Below, piece after piece: positions 1-5,332 of a DNA stretch of 6,161 nucleotides; position 1 is the first letter of the stretch; each line of letters begins with the position of its first letter. Made by a program: the position numbers and the translations under genes. This stretch comes from an uncultured Eubacteriaceae bacterium (GTDB lineage Bacteria > Bacillota > Clostridia > Lachnospirales > CAG-274): positions 1 through 6,161 of the forward strand of contig CANOGI010000137.1 of the NCBI GenBank assembly GCA_947565475.1, given 5' to 3'. The notes beneath the pieces are model-generated. The model had not been told where the DNA came from, searched no databases, and worked only from the letters and a program-made list of their open reading frames with translations.

Positions 1-172
1 CTAACGAAAAAGCGTTTTCGTTTAAGTGGGATTAAAAATCCCACACTTACGCTAAAGAGGTGCTGCAAAGAGGTGCGGGCGGCTTTTAGCCGACTTTTGC
101 GTAGCAAACACTGACTATTCGTCCGCTCCCACTAAAATTATTTTTATTTTTAATTTGTCGGTGTTTCCTTAA
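1..172 (+). repeat. Structured dispersed repeat, copy A (about 170 bp)
   Basis: This segment matches 2925-3095 in the same orientation. The first 55 bases are identical and overall identity is roughly 90% by eye, with small indels around 56-75 and 106-110. It is packed with short inverted repeats: CGAAAA/TTTTCG (5-10 with 15-20), GTGGGAT/ATCCCAC (26-32 with 38-44), CGGCT/AGCCG (80-84 with 88-92) and TTTGC/GCAAA (96-100 with 104-108). An enclosing helix pairs 75-82 with 119-126. It ends in a T-rich tract and TTAA. A private 10-base duplication (AAAGAGGTGC at 54-63 and 68-77) is absent from the other copy. The window starts exactly where the similarity starts, so the true left end may lie outside. 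It encodes no plausible protein, and its function is unknown. Confidence 0.85.
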
Positions 173-318
173 CAGCAATTATAAAAATTTCAGGCAAACG
201 CTGATAAAGTTAAGCCGTTTATTAATTATTAGGAAAGACAATTATTATGTTTTTAAATTGACACCTCGTTTCAGTTTTGGAGAATATGTAGAAATAGCGT
301 TTTGGTTAATAAAAAAGT
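173..318. other. Intergenic stretch downstream of asnA, nothing assigned
   Basis: This AT-rich spacer lies between repeat copy A and the asnA stop codon. The bases AGCAATTAT directly after copy A (174-182) recur at 2534-2542 behind a relic of the repeat end, so the repeat unit may extend to about 182. On the minus strand a weak AAACG/CGTTT pairing is followed nine bases later by a short T run, but I do not consider it a convincing asnA terminator. An open frame from a TTG at 258 runs antisense to asnA, has no ribosome binding site and is not a gene. Confidence 0.4.
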
Positions 319-1323
319 CTATAGCAGATGTATATTTGAGTATTTACACTGCTCATCAATCTCATTTGGCCAAACGGACGGCTGTACCTCTCCTATATGA
401 GCCTTTCCAAGCAAAAACATACAAACTCTTGACTGACCTATTCCGCCGCCTATTGTATAAGGCAGTTCTTTATTTAAAATCGCTTTATGAAAGGCGAGCT
501 CTTTTCTTTCTATGCAATTTGTTTTTTCAAGCTGATATAAAAGTGATTTCTCATCTACTCTTATGCCCATAGAGAGAATCTCAAGGGAACAATTTAAAAC
601 GGGAAACCACACAAGTAAATCACCGTTTAAGCTCCAATCGTCATAGTCGGGCGCTCTCTCATCGTGTTTCTCCCCTGTACTAAGAGTGTCGCCTACCTGC
701 ATGATGAATACGGCTTTATATTCTTTTGTTATTATTTCTTCCCTTTGCTGCGGGGTAAGGTCTGGATACATTTCCAAAAGCTTTGACGTTGTTATAAATT
801 TTATCTCATCGGGAAGAAATTTTGTTAAAATAGGATAAACGTCGTATATATATGACTCAACAATTTTTAAGACACTAAAAATCTGTGATACCGTGTTTTT
901 TAAAGTATCTAAGTTTCTCTCGCTTTTTAAGATGATTTTTTCCCAGTCCCACTGGTCAACGAAAACCGAGTGAAGATTGTCAAGCTCTTCTCCCTGACGG
1001 ATTGAATACATATCTGTATATAATCCTTCGTCATATGTAAAATTATATTTTTTAAGCGCGTATCTTTTCCATTTTGCCAAGGAATGCACGATTTCAACAT
1101 CTTTATTTATAGACGCGATATTAAAAACAACAGGTTTTTCAGAACCGTTTAAATTATCGTTTATGCCTGATTCAGGTGAAACAAAAAGTGGCGCGGAAAC
1201 TTTTTTTAAATTAAAAACTTTTGAGAAAGTTTTTTCAAAACAATCTTTAATTTGATTTATCGCTATTTCAGTTGTTTTTATGTCAAGCTTTGAAGTATAA
1301 TCCCGCGGAATTGTAAGTCTCAT
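319..1323 (-). CDS. asnA: Aspartate-ammonia ligase (asparagine synthetase A)
   Basis: This enzyme makes asparagine in the cytoplasm from aspartate, ATP and free ammonium. It is a class II aminoacyl-tRNA-synthetase-like enzyme, unrelated to glutamine-dependent AsnB. The protein is 334 residues, close to the usual 330 or so. Family signatures, numbered from the upstream ATG, are VSAPLFV (43-49), SLAKWKR (82-88), ELDNLHSVFVDQWDWE (114-129), HDERAPDYDDW (221-231), SMGIRVD (252-258) and the ATP-site motif GGGIGQSR (293-300). The loop after APDYDDWS is shorter than in E. coli AsnA as I recall it, which I believe is usual in Firmicutes. Two ATG codons are adjacent (1324-1326 and 1321-1323). An AAGGAGG site lies 3 bases before the first and 6 before the second, so I prefer the second. 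A terminator separates it from the upstream catalase gene, and no T-box leader is visible. It appears intact. Confidence 0.97.
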   Translation of the reverse strand: MRLTIPRDYTSKLDIKTTEIAINQIKDCFEKTFSKVFNLKKVSAPLFVSPESGINDNLNGSEKPVVFNIASINKDVEIVHSLAKWKRYALKKYNFTYDEGLYTDMYSIRQGEELDNLHSVFVDQWDWEKIILKSERNLDTLKNTVSQIFSVLKIVESYIYDVYPILTKFLPDEIKFITTSKLLEMYPDLTPQQREEIITKEYKAVFIMQVGDTLSTGEKHDERAPDYDDWSLNGDLLVWFPVLNCSLEILSMGIRVDEKSLLYQLEKTNCIERKELAFHKAILNKELPYTIGGGIGQSRVCMFLLGKAHIGEVQPSVWPNEIDEQCKYSNIHLL

Positions 1324-1329
1324 CATTAT

Positions 1330-1336
1330 CCTCCTT
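1330..1336 (-). promoter_or_regulatory. Ribosome binding site of asnA
   Basis: On the minus strand this reads AAGGAGG, a near-perfect anti-SD match. The gap is 6 bases to the ATG at 1321-1323 and only 3 bases to the ATG at 1324-1326, which favours the downstream one. Confidence 0.8.
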
Positions 1337-1480
1337 CCTAAAATGTCAAAAACTAATATACTTATATATTAATATATTTTTTTTATTTATACAAGTAATA
1401 ATTTAAAAACTTTTTTATAAAATATTTTTAGTGAAATCTTATCGTGAGTTTTTGTTAATCTTTTAAATATTACTCGTTAT

Positions 1481-1536
1481 AAAACAGGCTTTGACCGATA
1501 TTTTTCGGAGTGAGGAAAATATTAGCCAAAGCCTTT
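1481..1536 (-). terminator. Intrinsic terminator after the manganese catalase gene
   Basis: A long hairpin pairs AGGCTTTG (1486-1493) with CAAAGCCT (1527-1534). It continues through an imperfect inner helix (about 1496-1506 with 1515-1525) to a short loop near 1507-1514. On the minus strand the stem is followed by G and then TTTTAT, a usable U tract. The direction and position fit termination of catalase transcription before asnA. On the plus strand the trailing bases are less suitable and no gene precedes it. Confidence 0.75.
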
Positions 1537-1554
1537 AAATCATAATATTATAAT

Positions 1555-1630
1555 ACTAAACGCCATTTAAGAAATTGTCAAGAATTTATTTATTAAAAAT
1601 TTTATTTAAGAAATTAATATGGTGTTTAGT
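1555..1630. repeat. 76-bp inverted-repeat segment with internal direct repeats
   Basis: ACTAAACGCCAT (1555-1566) and ATGGTGTTTAGT (1619-1630) form a 12-base inverted repeat with one G-T wobble. Just inside the two arms, ATTTAAGAAATT occurs twice in direct orientation (1565-1576 and 1604-1615). The segment lies 12 bases beyond the catalase stop codon. It could be a miniature mobile relic or a 3' untranslated hairpin that protects the mRNA. There are no other copies in this window. Confidence 0.5.
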
Positions 1631-1642
1631 GAATAATTATTT

Positions 1643-2320
1643 TTAATTTTTACCTGAGAAGCAAACGGGTTTTCCATCAATTTTTTCAAGGTGATTTTCT
1701 TTTGGAGACGGAGACGATAAATTAAAATAAAGGGTTGAATCTCTTGTTACGCCGAAGTCTTTATTAGAGCCGCTGTCCTGAACTTTATTAAAAGCTTCCC
1801 TGAACATAGCGTTATGGGCTTCTTCCCTGTTTAAAAGAAAATCTATTGTTTCTCTTACATATTTATCGTTTATTTGGCGATAGAGATACTCATATACGAC
1901 TTTCGCCCTTTGTTCAGACGCTATATTAGACAAAAGGTCAGCGCAAAGATCTCCCGTTACTGTGACGTAATCAGCTGTCCACGAATGACCTGAGGCGTTT
2001 ATAAGTCCCGGGTTTAATCCTAAAATTACATGAGTTTCAATTTCTCCAGAGTGTGTTTTCTTATAATCAACATCATGGCCGTTTAGAAGATTTATTGTTT
2101 GCGCCACCATTTCCATATGACTTAATTCTTCCGCCGCTATATCCATAAACAAATCTTTTATTTCTTTATCTTTTATTCGAAAGCTTTGAGACATATACTG
2201 CATAGCCGCTTTTAACTCGCCGTTTCCTCCTCCTAACTGTTCGTGTAGAAGAGCGGCGTATTGTGGATTGGGTTTTTCAATTTTTACTTCTCTTAAAAGT
2301 TGTTTCTCATGTTTAAACAA
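1643..2320 (-). CDS. Manganese-containing catalase (dimanganese, ferritin-like)
   Basis: This enzyme disproportionates hydrogen peroxide to water and oxygen at a dimanganese centre in a four-helix bundle. It is cytoplasmic and gives haem-free peroxide defence, common in anaerobes; spore-coat CotJC is a relative. All five metal ligands expected from the Lactobacillus plantarum enzyme are visible: Glu35 (GNGELKAAMQY), Glu65 and His68 (AAEELSHMEM), Glu136 (IASEQRA) and His169 (NREEAHNAMF). The longest frame begins at a TTG at 2357-2359 with no ribosome binding site. I choose the TTG at 2318-2320 because AAGAAGG lies 8 bases upstream, the protein then begins MFKHEKQL as family members do, and the first ligand falls at residue 35. 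The product is 225 residues, shorter than the roughly 266 of L. plantarum. No cotJA or cotJB neighbour is present. Confidence 0.93.
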   Translation of the reverse strand: MFKHEKQLLREVKIEKPNPQYAALLHEQLGGGNGELKAAMQYMSQSFRIKDKEIKDLFMDIAAEELSHMEMVAQTINLLNGHDVDYKKTHSGEIETHVILGLNPGLINASGHSWTADYVTVTGDLCADLLSNIASEQRAKVVYEYLYRQINDKYVRETIDFLLNREEAHNAMFREAFNKVQDSGSNKDFGVTRDSTLYFNLSSPSPKENHLEKIDGKPVCFSGKN

Positions 2321-2328
2321 TTTAAATA

Positions 2329-2335
2329 CCTTCTT
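2329..2335 (-). promoter_or_regulatory. Ribosome binding site that decides the catalase start
   Basis: On the minus strand this reads AAGAAGG, 8 bases before the TTG at 2318-2320. The alternative TTG at 2357-2359 has only AT-rich sequence upstream and lies within a few bases of the predicted transcription start. Confidence 0.7.
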
Positions 2336-2367
2336 TCTTAAATTTAAAAGCTTATCCAATAGTTTAT

Positions 2368-2376
2368 TTTATACCA
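2368..2376 (-). promoter_or_regulatory. Extended -10 promoter of the catalase gene
   Basis: On the minus strand this reads TGGTATAAA, an extended -10 (TGn plus TATAAA) without a clear -35 box. Transcription would begin near 2361, giving a leader of about 40 bases to the preferred TTG. An imperfect palindrome, CGGTTAT/ATTACCG (2400-2418), lies roughly 40-57 bases upstream of the predicted start. It could be an activator or repressor site, but no regulator is identifiable. Confidence 0.5.
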
Positions 2377-2425
2377 GAAAAGTTGAAAAATAATATATAC
2401 GGTTATTAAATATTACCGTTAGTTC

Positions 2426-2542
2426 TGAGCGAAAAAGGGTTTGAGTTTCCGCTCGTTTTGAAGTTTTTTGAAATATTATTTTTTATGGGTATTTTAGTTT
2501 TTAGACGTGGCGTAGTCGGTGTTTATCAAAATTAGCAATTAT
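2426..2542 (+). repeat. Possible decayed third copy of the structured repeat
   Basis: Three blocks match the repeat in the right order and orientation. CGAAAAAGGGTTTGAGTTT (2430-2448) matches 16 of 19 bases of repeat positions 5-23. TTTTAGACG...CGTAG (about 2499-2515) resembles the TTTTAGCCG...CGTAG block. GTCGGTGTTT plus AGCAATTAT (2515-2524 and 2534-2542) matches the right end of copy A and its next 9 bases. The sequence between the blocks has diverged or been lost. A local hairpin, GAGCG/CGCTC (2427-2431 with 2450-2454), remains. The blocks are short and the DNA is AT-rich, so chance cannot be excluded. Confidence 0.4.
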
Positions 2543-2571
2543 CTTTATATAAAAACCTCAATAAATATAGT

Positions 2572-2600
2572 TTGTATTTTAAAAAAAAATATATTATTAT
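2572..2600 (+). promoter_or_regulatory. Predicted sigma-A promoter in the intergenic region
   Basis: TTGTAT (2572-2577), a 17-base gap, then TATTAT (2595-2600) forms a sigma-A type promoter, with a start near 2607. No gene starts within a useful distance; aguA is about 600 bases away, beyond repeat copy B. The promoter would read into two hairpins (2657-2684 and 2692-2715), so a short RNA is possible. AT-rich DNA makes false matches common. Confidence 0.4.
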
Positions 2601-2656
2601 AAATTTAAGGAAACATAAATTAAGATGTTAGATCTGTTTAATAACATAAGTAATAA

Positions 2657-2684
2657 CGATTGATAAAAGGTTTTTTATCAATCG
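2657..2684 (+). ncRNA. Perfect 12-bp hairpin, possible end of a short transcript
   Basis: CGATTGATAAAA (2657-2668) pairs perfectly with TTTTATCAATCG (2673-2684) around the loop GGTT. No T tract follows, so it is not a standard terminator. A second stem, ATTTTCAA/TTGAAAAT (2692-2699 with 2708-2715), comes 8 bases later. A 12-codon frame (2625-2663, MLDLFNNISNND) ends inside the first stem, but its nearest AGG lies about 14 bases upstream, so translation is doubtful. The class is unknown. Confidence 0.3.
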
Positions 2685-2834
2685 AAATTTGATTTTCAAT
2701 GGAATACTTGAAAATTATTAAAAAAATCAGATAAAGACAGGCGGAAAAAAATTGTTAGGCTGTGCTATTGAGGTTATTGAATACCATATATAATTCCTTT
2801 TATGAACCGTTTTGCAGCAAATCAATAAAAAAAA

Positions 2835-3120
2835 TAACGCGAGAATAGGTTAAAAAATGTTATATATTTAAGAAAGCACCGTACAAAGAGGAAATAAAAA
2901 ATAATTTTATGAAAAAATACGCTCCTAACGAAAAAGCGTTTTCGTTTAAGTGGGATTAAAAATCCCACACTTACGCTAAGGCGCCGCAAAGATGTGCGGG
3001 CGGCTTTTAGCCGACTTTTGCGTAGCGAAAGCACTGACTATCCGCCCGCTCTCGCTAAAATTATTTTTATTTTTAATTTGTCAGTGTTTCCTTAAGTTAT
3101 TCTTTTATTTGCTCGCGTTA
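2835..3120. repeat. Inverted repeats flanking repeat copy B
   Basis: TAACGCGAG (2835-2843) and CTCGCGTTA (3112-3120) are perfect 9-base inverted repeats on either side of copy B. A second inverted pair lies inside them: 2892-2909 matches the reverse complement of 3056-3072 with one extra A. Copy A has no CTCGCGTTA on its right side, so the outer arms belong to this locus and not to the repeat. They could be an older hairpin split by repeat insertion. Confidence 0.5.
2925..3095 (+). repeat. Structured dispersed repeat, copy B (about 170 bp)
   Basis: This is the second near-complete copy, in direct orientation to copy A, and its first 55 bases are identical to positions 1-55. Its central helix is perfect: GCGGGCGG (2996-3003) pairs with CCGCCCGC (3042-3049). 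Copy A has two C-to-T changes on the 3' side that keep pairing as G-U. Internal hairpins include CTTTTGC-GTA-GCGAAAG (3015-3031) and CGGCT/AGCCG. The 3' part is T-rich and ends CCTTAA. A 70-codon frame on the minus strand crosses it but has phenylalanine- and arginine-rich low-complexity content and is not a gene. Confidence 0.88.
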
Positions 3121-3213
3121 AATTTTTATGAATCGCTATAGATATAGAATATAGGCAAAAAGTTATAAAAAGTAAAAAAATTTAAAAAATATTTAAAATT
3201 TCTGGAGGAAAAA

Positions 3214-4311
3214 ATGAAAATCTTAAATTCAATTCCTAAAAATGATGGTTTTTTTATGCCCGCCGAATTTGAGAAGCATTATGGATGTATTATAATTTGG
3301 CCGGAAAGACCAGATTCATGGCAATATGGAGCGGTTATGGCGAGAAAAGCGTTCGCTAAGGTTGCTGAGGCGATAGCTCGTTCGGAGAAAGTTACTGTTA
3401 TAGCCAGTGATTTATCATATGACACCGCGAGAGAGGCGCTTCCTGATTATATAAGAGTAGTTGAGATGTCCAGCGACGATTCGTGGGCGAGGGATTACGC
3501 TCCAACCTTTCTAAAAAATAAAAACGGGGAAATTCGAGGGGTTGATTGGTATTTTAACGCTTGGGGAGGTCTTGTTGACGGGTTATATTTTCCCTGGGAT
3601 AAAGATAATAAAATGGCGAGAAAAATATGTGATTTATACGATATTGACGTTTATGACATTAAAGATTTTGTTTTGGAGGGGGGGTCAATTCACGTTGATG
3701 GGGAGGGCACCGTTATTACGACGGAGGCGTGTCTCTTAAGCGAGGGAAGAAACCCAAAAATGACGAAAAAAGATATTGAGGAAAAATTAAAAAACTCTCT
3801 TGGGGCTGAAAAGGTTATTTGGCTTAAAAGAGGGATATACAACGATGAGACAAATGAGCATGTTGATAATATATGCGCTTTTACGGCTCCGGGGGAAGTG
3901 GTTTTAGCGTGGTGCGACGACAAGAGCGACCCGCAGTATGAGATGTCTAAAGAATGTTTTGATATTTTATCAAAGGAAACAGACGCTAAGGGGAGAAAGT
4001 TTAAGATACATAAAATTCCTCAGCCTAAACCTGTTTTTATGACGGACGATGAGTGCGGTGGTCTCATTAATTTTAACGGAGAGCCGACAAGAACGCCGGG
4101 AGAGAGACTCGCCGCTTCTTATGTGAATTTTTATATTTCAAACGGCGCTGTTATTATGCCGGGATTTAATGATAAGAATGATGAGACAGCAAAGAAAATT
4201 ATTCAAGATATTTTTAAAGACAGAGAGGTTATTCAAATTTACGCAAGGGATATTTTAATAGGCGGGGGAAATATTCATTGTATAACTCAGCAAATTCCAA
4301 TATTCGGCTGA
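3214..4311 (+). CDS. aguA: Agmatine deiminase
   Basis: This enzyme hydrolyses agmatine to N-carbamoylputrescine and ammonia in the cytoplasm. It is a guanidine-modifying member of the pentein fold (peptidyl-arginine deiminase-like family). The 365-residue protein is full length. Expected active-site residues are present: Trp91 and Asp94 (SWARD), Glu155 (LEGG), His216 and Asp218 (NEHVDN), and the nucleophile Cys356 in GGGNIHCITQQ near the C terminus. These align with the Enterococcus faecalis numbering to within two residues. The start ATG follows GGAGG (3204-3208) at 5 bases. aguB follows 109 bases downstream with no terminator between, so co-transcription is likely. Together they convert agmatine to putrescine. 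The arginine decarboxylase that would supply agmatine is not in this window. A catabolic role would need a putrescine carbamoyltransferase instead, and none is seen. Confidence 0.97.
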   Translation: MKILNSIPKNDGFFMPAEFEKHYGCIIIWPERPDSWQYGAVMARKAFAKVAEAIARSEKVTVIASDLSYDTAREALPDYIRVVEMSSDDSWARDYAPTFLKNKNGEIRGVDWYFNAWGGLVDGLYFPWDKDNKMARKICDLYDIDVYDIKDFVLEGGSIHVDGEGTVITTEACLLSEGRNPKMTKKDIEEKLKNSLGAEKVIWLKRGIYNDETNEHVDNICAFTAPGEVVLAWCDDKSDPQYEMSKECFDILSKETDAKGRKFKIHKIPQPKPVFMTDDECGGLINFNGEPTRTPGERLAASYVNFYISNGAVIMPGFNDKNDETAKKIIQDIFKDREVIQIYARDILIGGGNIHCITQQIPIFG

Positions 4312-4326
4312 TAGTAGGTTTTTATT

Positions 4327-4351
4327 CGTTTTATAGCAAGTGGGATTAAAA
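4327..4351 (+). repeat. 25-base scrap of the structured repeat
   Basis: CGTTTT (4327-4332), five unmatched bases and AAGTGGGATTAAAA (4338-4351) reproduce repeat positions 13-37 with the same spacing, 20 of 25 bases identical. The ATCCCAC half of the hairpin is missing. It lies in the aguA-aguB spacer, in the same orientation as the two main copies. Confidence 0.55.
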
Positions 4352-4406
4352 TAACAATTTTTATATATTTTTGAGATACACTATAAATAAATAATTTTAA
4401 ATTAAG

Positions 4407-4412
4407 AAAGGG
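4407..4412 (+). promoter_or_regulatory. Ribosome binding site that decides the aguB start
   Basis: AAAGGG lies 8 bases before the ATG at 4421. The alternative TTG at 4415 would be only 2 bases away, so the ATG is the better start. Confidence 0.6.
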
Positions 4413-4420
4413 TTTTGTTT

Positions 4421-5293
4421 ATGAGAAAGGTTAAAGTCGCGGCAATTCAGATGAAATGTGAAAGGGAAAGGGAAAAAAATATTGATAAAGCTGTTAAAAT
4501 GGTTGAGGAAGCCGCGAAAAATGGCGCTAATATTATTCTTTTGCCAGAGCTTTTTGAAAATCTTTATTTTTGTCAGGAAAAGAGATATGATAATTATAAG
4601 CTTGCCAGGTCTATGGAGGAGGACGAGGCGATTAAAAGGCTTAAAATTACCGCTAAGAAATTTGATGTTGTTATTCCCGTAAGTTTTTATGAGAAAGATA
4701 TAAACGTATTATATAATTCTGTCGCTGTAATTAATTCTGATGGAGAAGTTTTGGGAGTTTACAGAAAGACCCATATACCAGATGACCATTTTTATCAGGA
4801 AAAATTTTATTTTACACAAGGAAATACAGGTTTTAAAGTATGGGACACAAAATATGGAAAAATAGGAGTTGGGATATGCTGGGACCAATGGTTTCCCGAA
4901 TGTGCCAGGGTTATGGCGGTTATGGGAGCTGAGATTATTTTTTATCCAACTGCTATAGGTTCTGAGCCTATTCTTGAGTGTGACAGCGCTCCCCATTGGA
5001 AAAGATGTATGCAGGGACATTCAGCGGCTAATATTGTGCCCGTTGTGGCGGCTAACAGAATAGGGGAAGAGAAAATTCTTCCCTGTGAGGAGAACAACGC
5101 GCAAAACTCCTCGTTAATATTTTATGGCTCGTCTTTTATAACGGACGAGACAGGTGAGATTATACGGGAGGCGTCTAAAGATAAGGAGGAGATATTATAC
5201 GCTGAGATTGATTTGGATAAGGCGGAGGATATGAGAATGAGCTGGGGACTTTTCAGAGACAGACGCCCTGAGTGTTATGGAAAAATTTTATAA
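4421..5293 (+). CDS. aguB: N-carbamoylputrescine amidase
   Basis: This enzyme hydrolyses N-carbamoylputrescine to putrescine, carbon dioxide and ammonia, the step after AguA in polyamine biosynthesis. It is a cytoplasmic nitrilase-superfamily enzyme with the Glu-Lys-Cys triad. Visible residues are Glu43 (LLPELFE), Lys116 (YRKTHIPD) and Cys153 (GICWDQWFPE). The YRKTHIPDDHFYQEKFYF stretch and the C-terminal MSWGLFRDRRPE block are typical of AguB and not of general beta-ureidopropionases. The length is 290 residues, which is normal. I chose the ATG at 4421 over the TTG at 4415 on ribosome-site spacing. It is the likely second gene of an aguA-aguB operon. A TATAAA box at 4382-4387 could give an extra internal promoter, but no good -35 accompanies it. 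Confidence 0.96.
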   Translation: MRKVKVAAIQMKCEREREKNIDKAVKMVEEAAKNGANIILLPELFENLYFCQEKRYDNYKLARSMEEDEAIKRLKITAKKFDVVIPVSFYEKDINVLYNSVAVINSDGEVLGVYRKTHIPDDHFYQEKFYFTQGNTGFKVWDTKYGKIGVGICWDQWFPECARVMAVMGAEIIFYPTAIGSEPILECDSAPHWKRCMQGHSAANIVPVVAANRIGEEKILPCEENNAQNSSLIFYGSSFITDETGEIIREASKDKEEILYAEIDLDKAEDMRMSWGLFRDRRPECYGKIL

Positions 5294-5297
5294 CGTC

Positions 5298-5326
5298 TTG
5301 TAAGAGAGTTGTAAATATGATATTAT
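5298..5326 (+). promoter_or_regulatory. Predicted sigma-A promoter of the structured RNA
   Basis: TTGTAA (5298-5303), an exact 17-base gap, then TATTAT (5321-5326) matches 4 of 6 and 5 of 6 consensus bases. The predicted start near 5333 falls 8 bases before the closing helix of the structured RNA, which is what a promoter dedicated to that RNA would look like. It begins 4 bases after the aguB stop codon. Confidence 0.6.
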
Positions 5327-5332
5327 GGATAA

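Larger units (their letters stand above)
1327..1642. other. Intergenic region between the catalase gene and asnA
   Basis: This 316-base AT-rich spacer holds, in minus-strand order, a 76-bp inverted-repeat segment just past the catalase stop, a long terminator hairpin, and the upstream region of asnA. A possible asnA promoter on the minus strand reads TTGTAT, a 17-base gap, then TAATAT (between about 1365 and 1395). The match is poor in such AT-rich DNA, so I do not call it. No open frame with a ribosome binding site is present. Confidence 0.6.
2360..3213. other. Long gene-free region between the catalase gene and aguA
   Basis: This 854-base region separates the divergent catalase and aguA genes. 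In order it holds the catalase promoter and an upstream palindrome, a possible decayed repeat copy (2426-2542), a plus-strand promoter with two hairpins (2572-2715), about 100 bases with nothing recognisable (2716-2820), repeat copy B with flanking inverted repeats (2835-3120), and an AT-rich aguA leader. I see no convincing protein gene. The few open frames are shadows or run through the repeat. No aguA promoter could be chosen with confidence, although TATAGA-like boxes occur at 3137-3150. Confidence 0.6.

Noticed and set aside
258..572. Open frame of 104 codons on the plus strand
   Set aside because: It lies largely antisense to asnA, starts at a TTG without a ribosome site, and its protein resembles nothing. 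It is a shadow of asnA.
1327..1642. T-box or other amino-acid leader upstream of asnA
   Set aside because: No conserved T-box antiterminator sequence or specifier stem was found. The upstream hairpin belongs to the catalase terminator.
2822..3034. 70-codon minus-strand frame across repeat copy B
   Set aside because: Its content is low-complexity (phenylalanine- and arginine-rich), it has no supported start, and it is produced by AT-rich flank plus repeat sequence. Copy A does not preserve it cleanly.
1..3095. Composite transposon carrying asnA and the catalase
   Set aside because: There are paired direct repeats, but no transposase, no clear target duplications and no strong terminal inverted repeats. 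It is kept only as a recombination hypothesis.
3542..3923. Overlapping frames inside aguA on both strands
   Set aside because: They lie wholly inside a strongly supported enzyme gene in other frames and have no independent start signals.
1..4351. CRISPR array
   Set aside because: The repeat units are about 170 bp, irregularly spaced by hundreds to thousands of bases, and no short regular spacers or cas genes are present.
4458..5020. Overlapping frames inside aguB on both strands
   Set aside because: They are shadows of the intact aguB frame and lack ribosome sites and recognisable domains.
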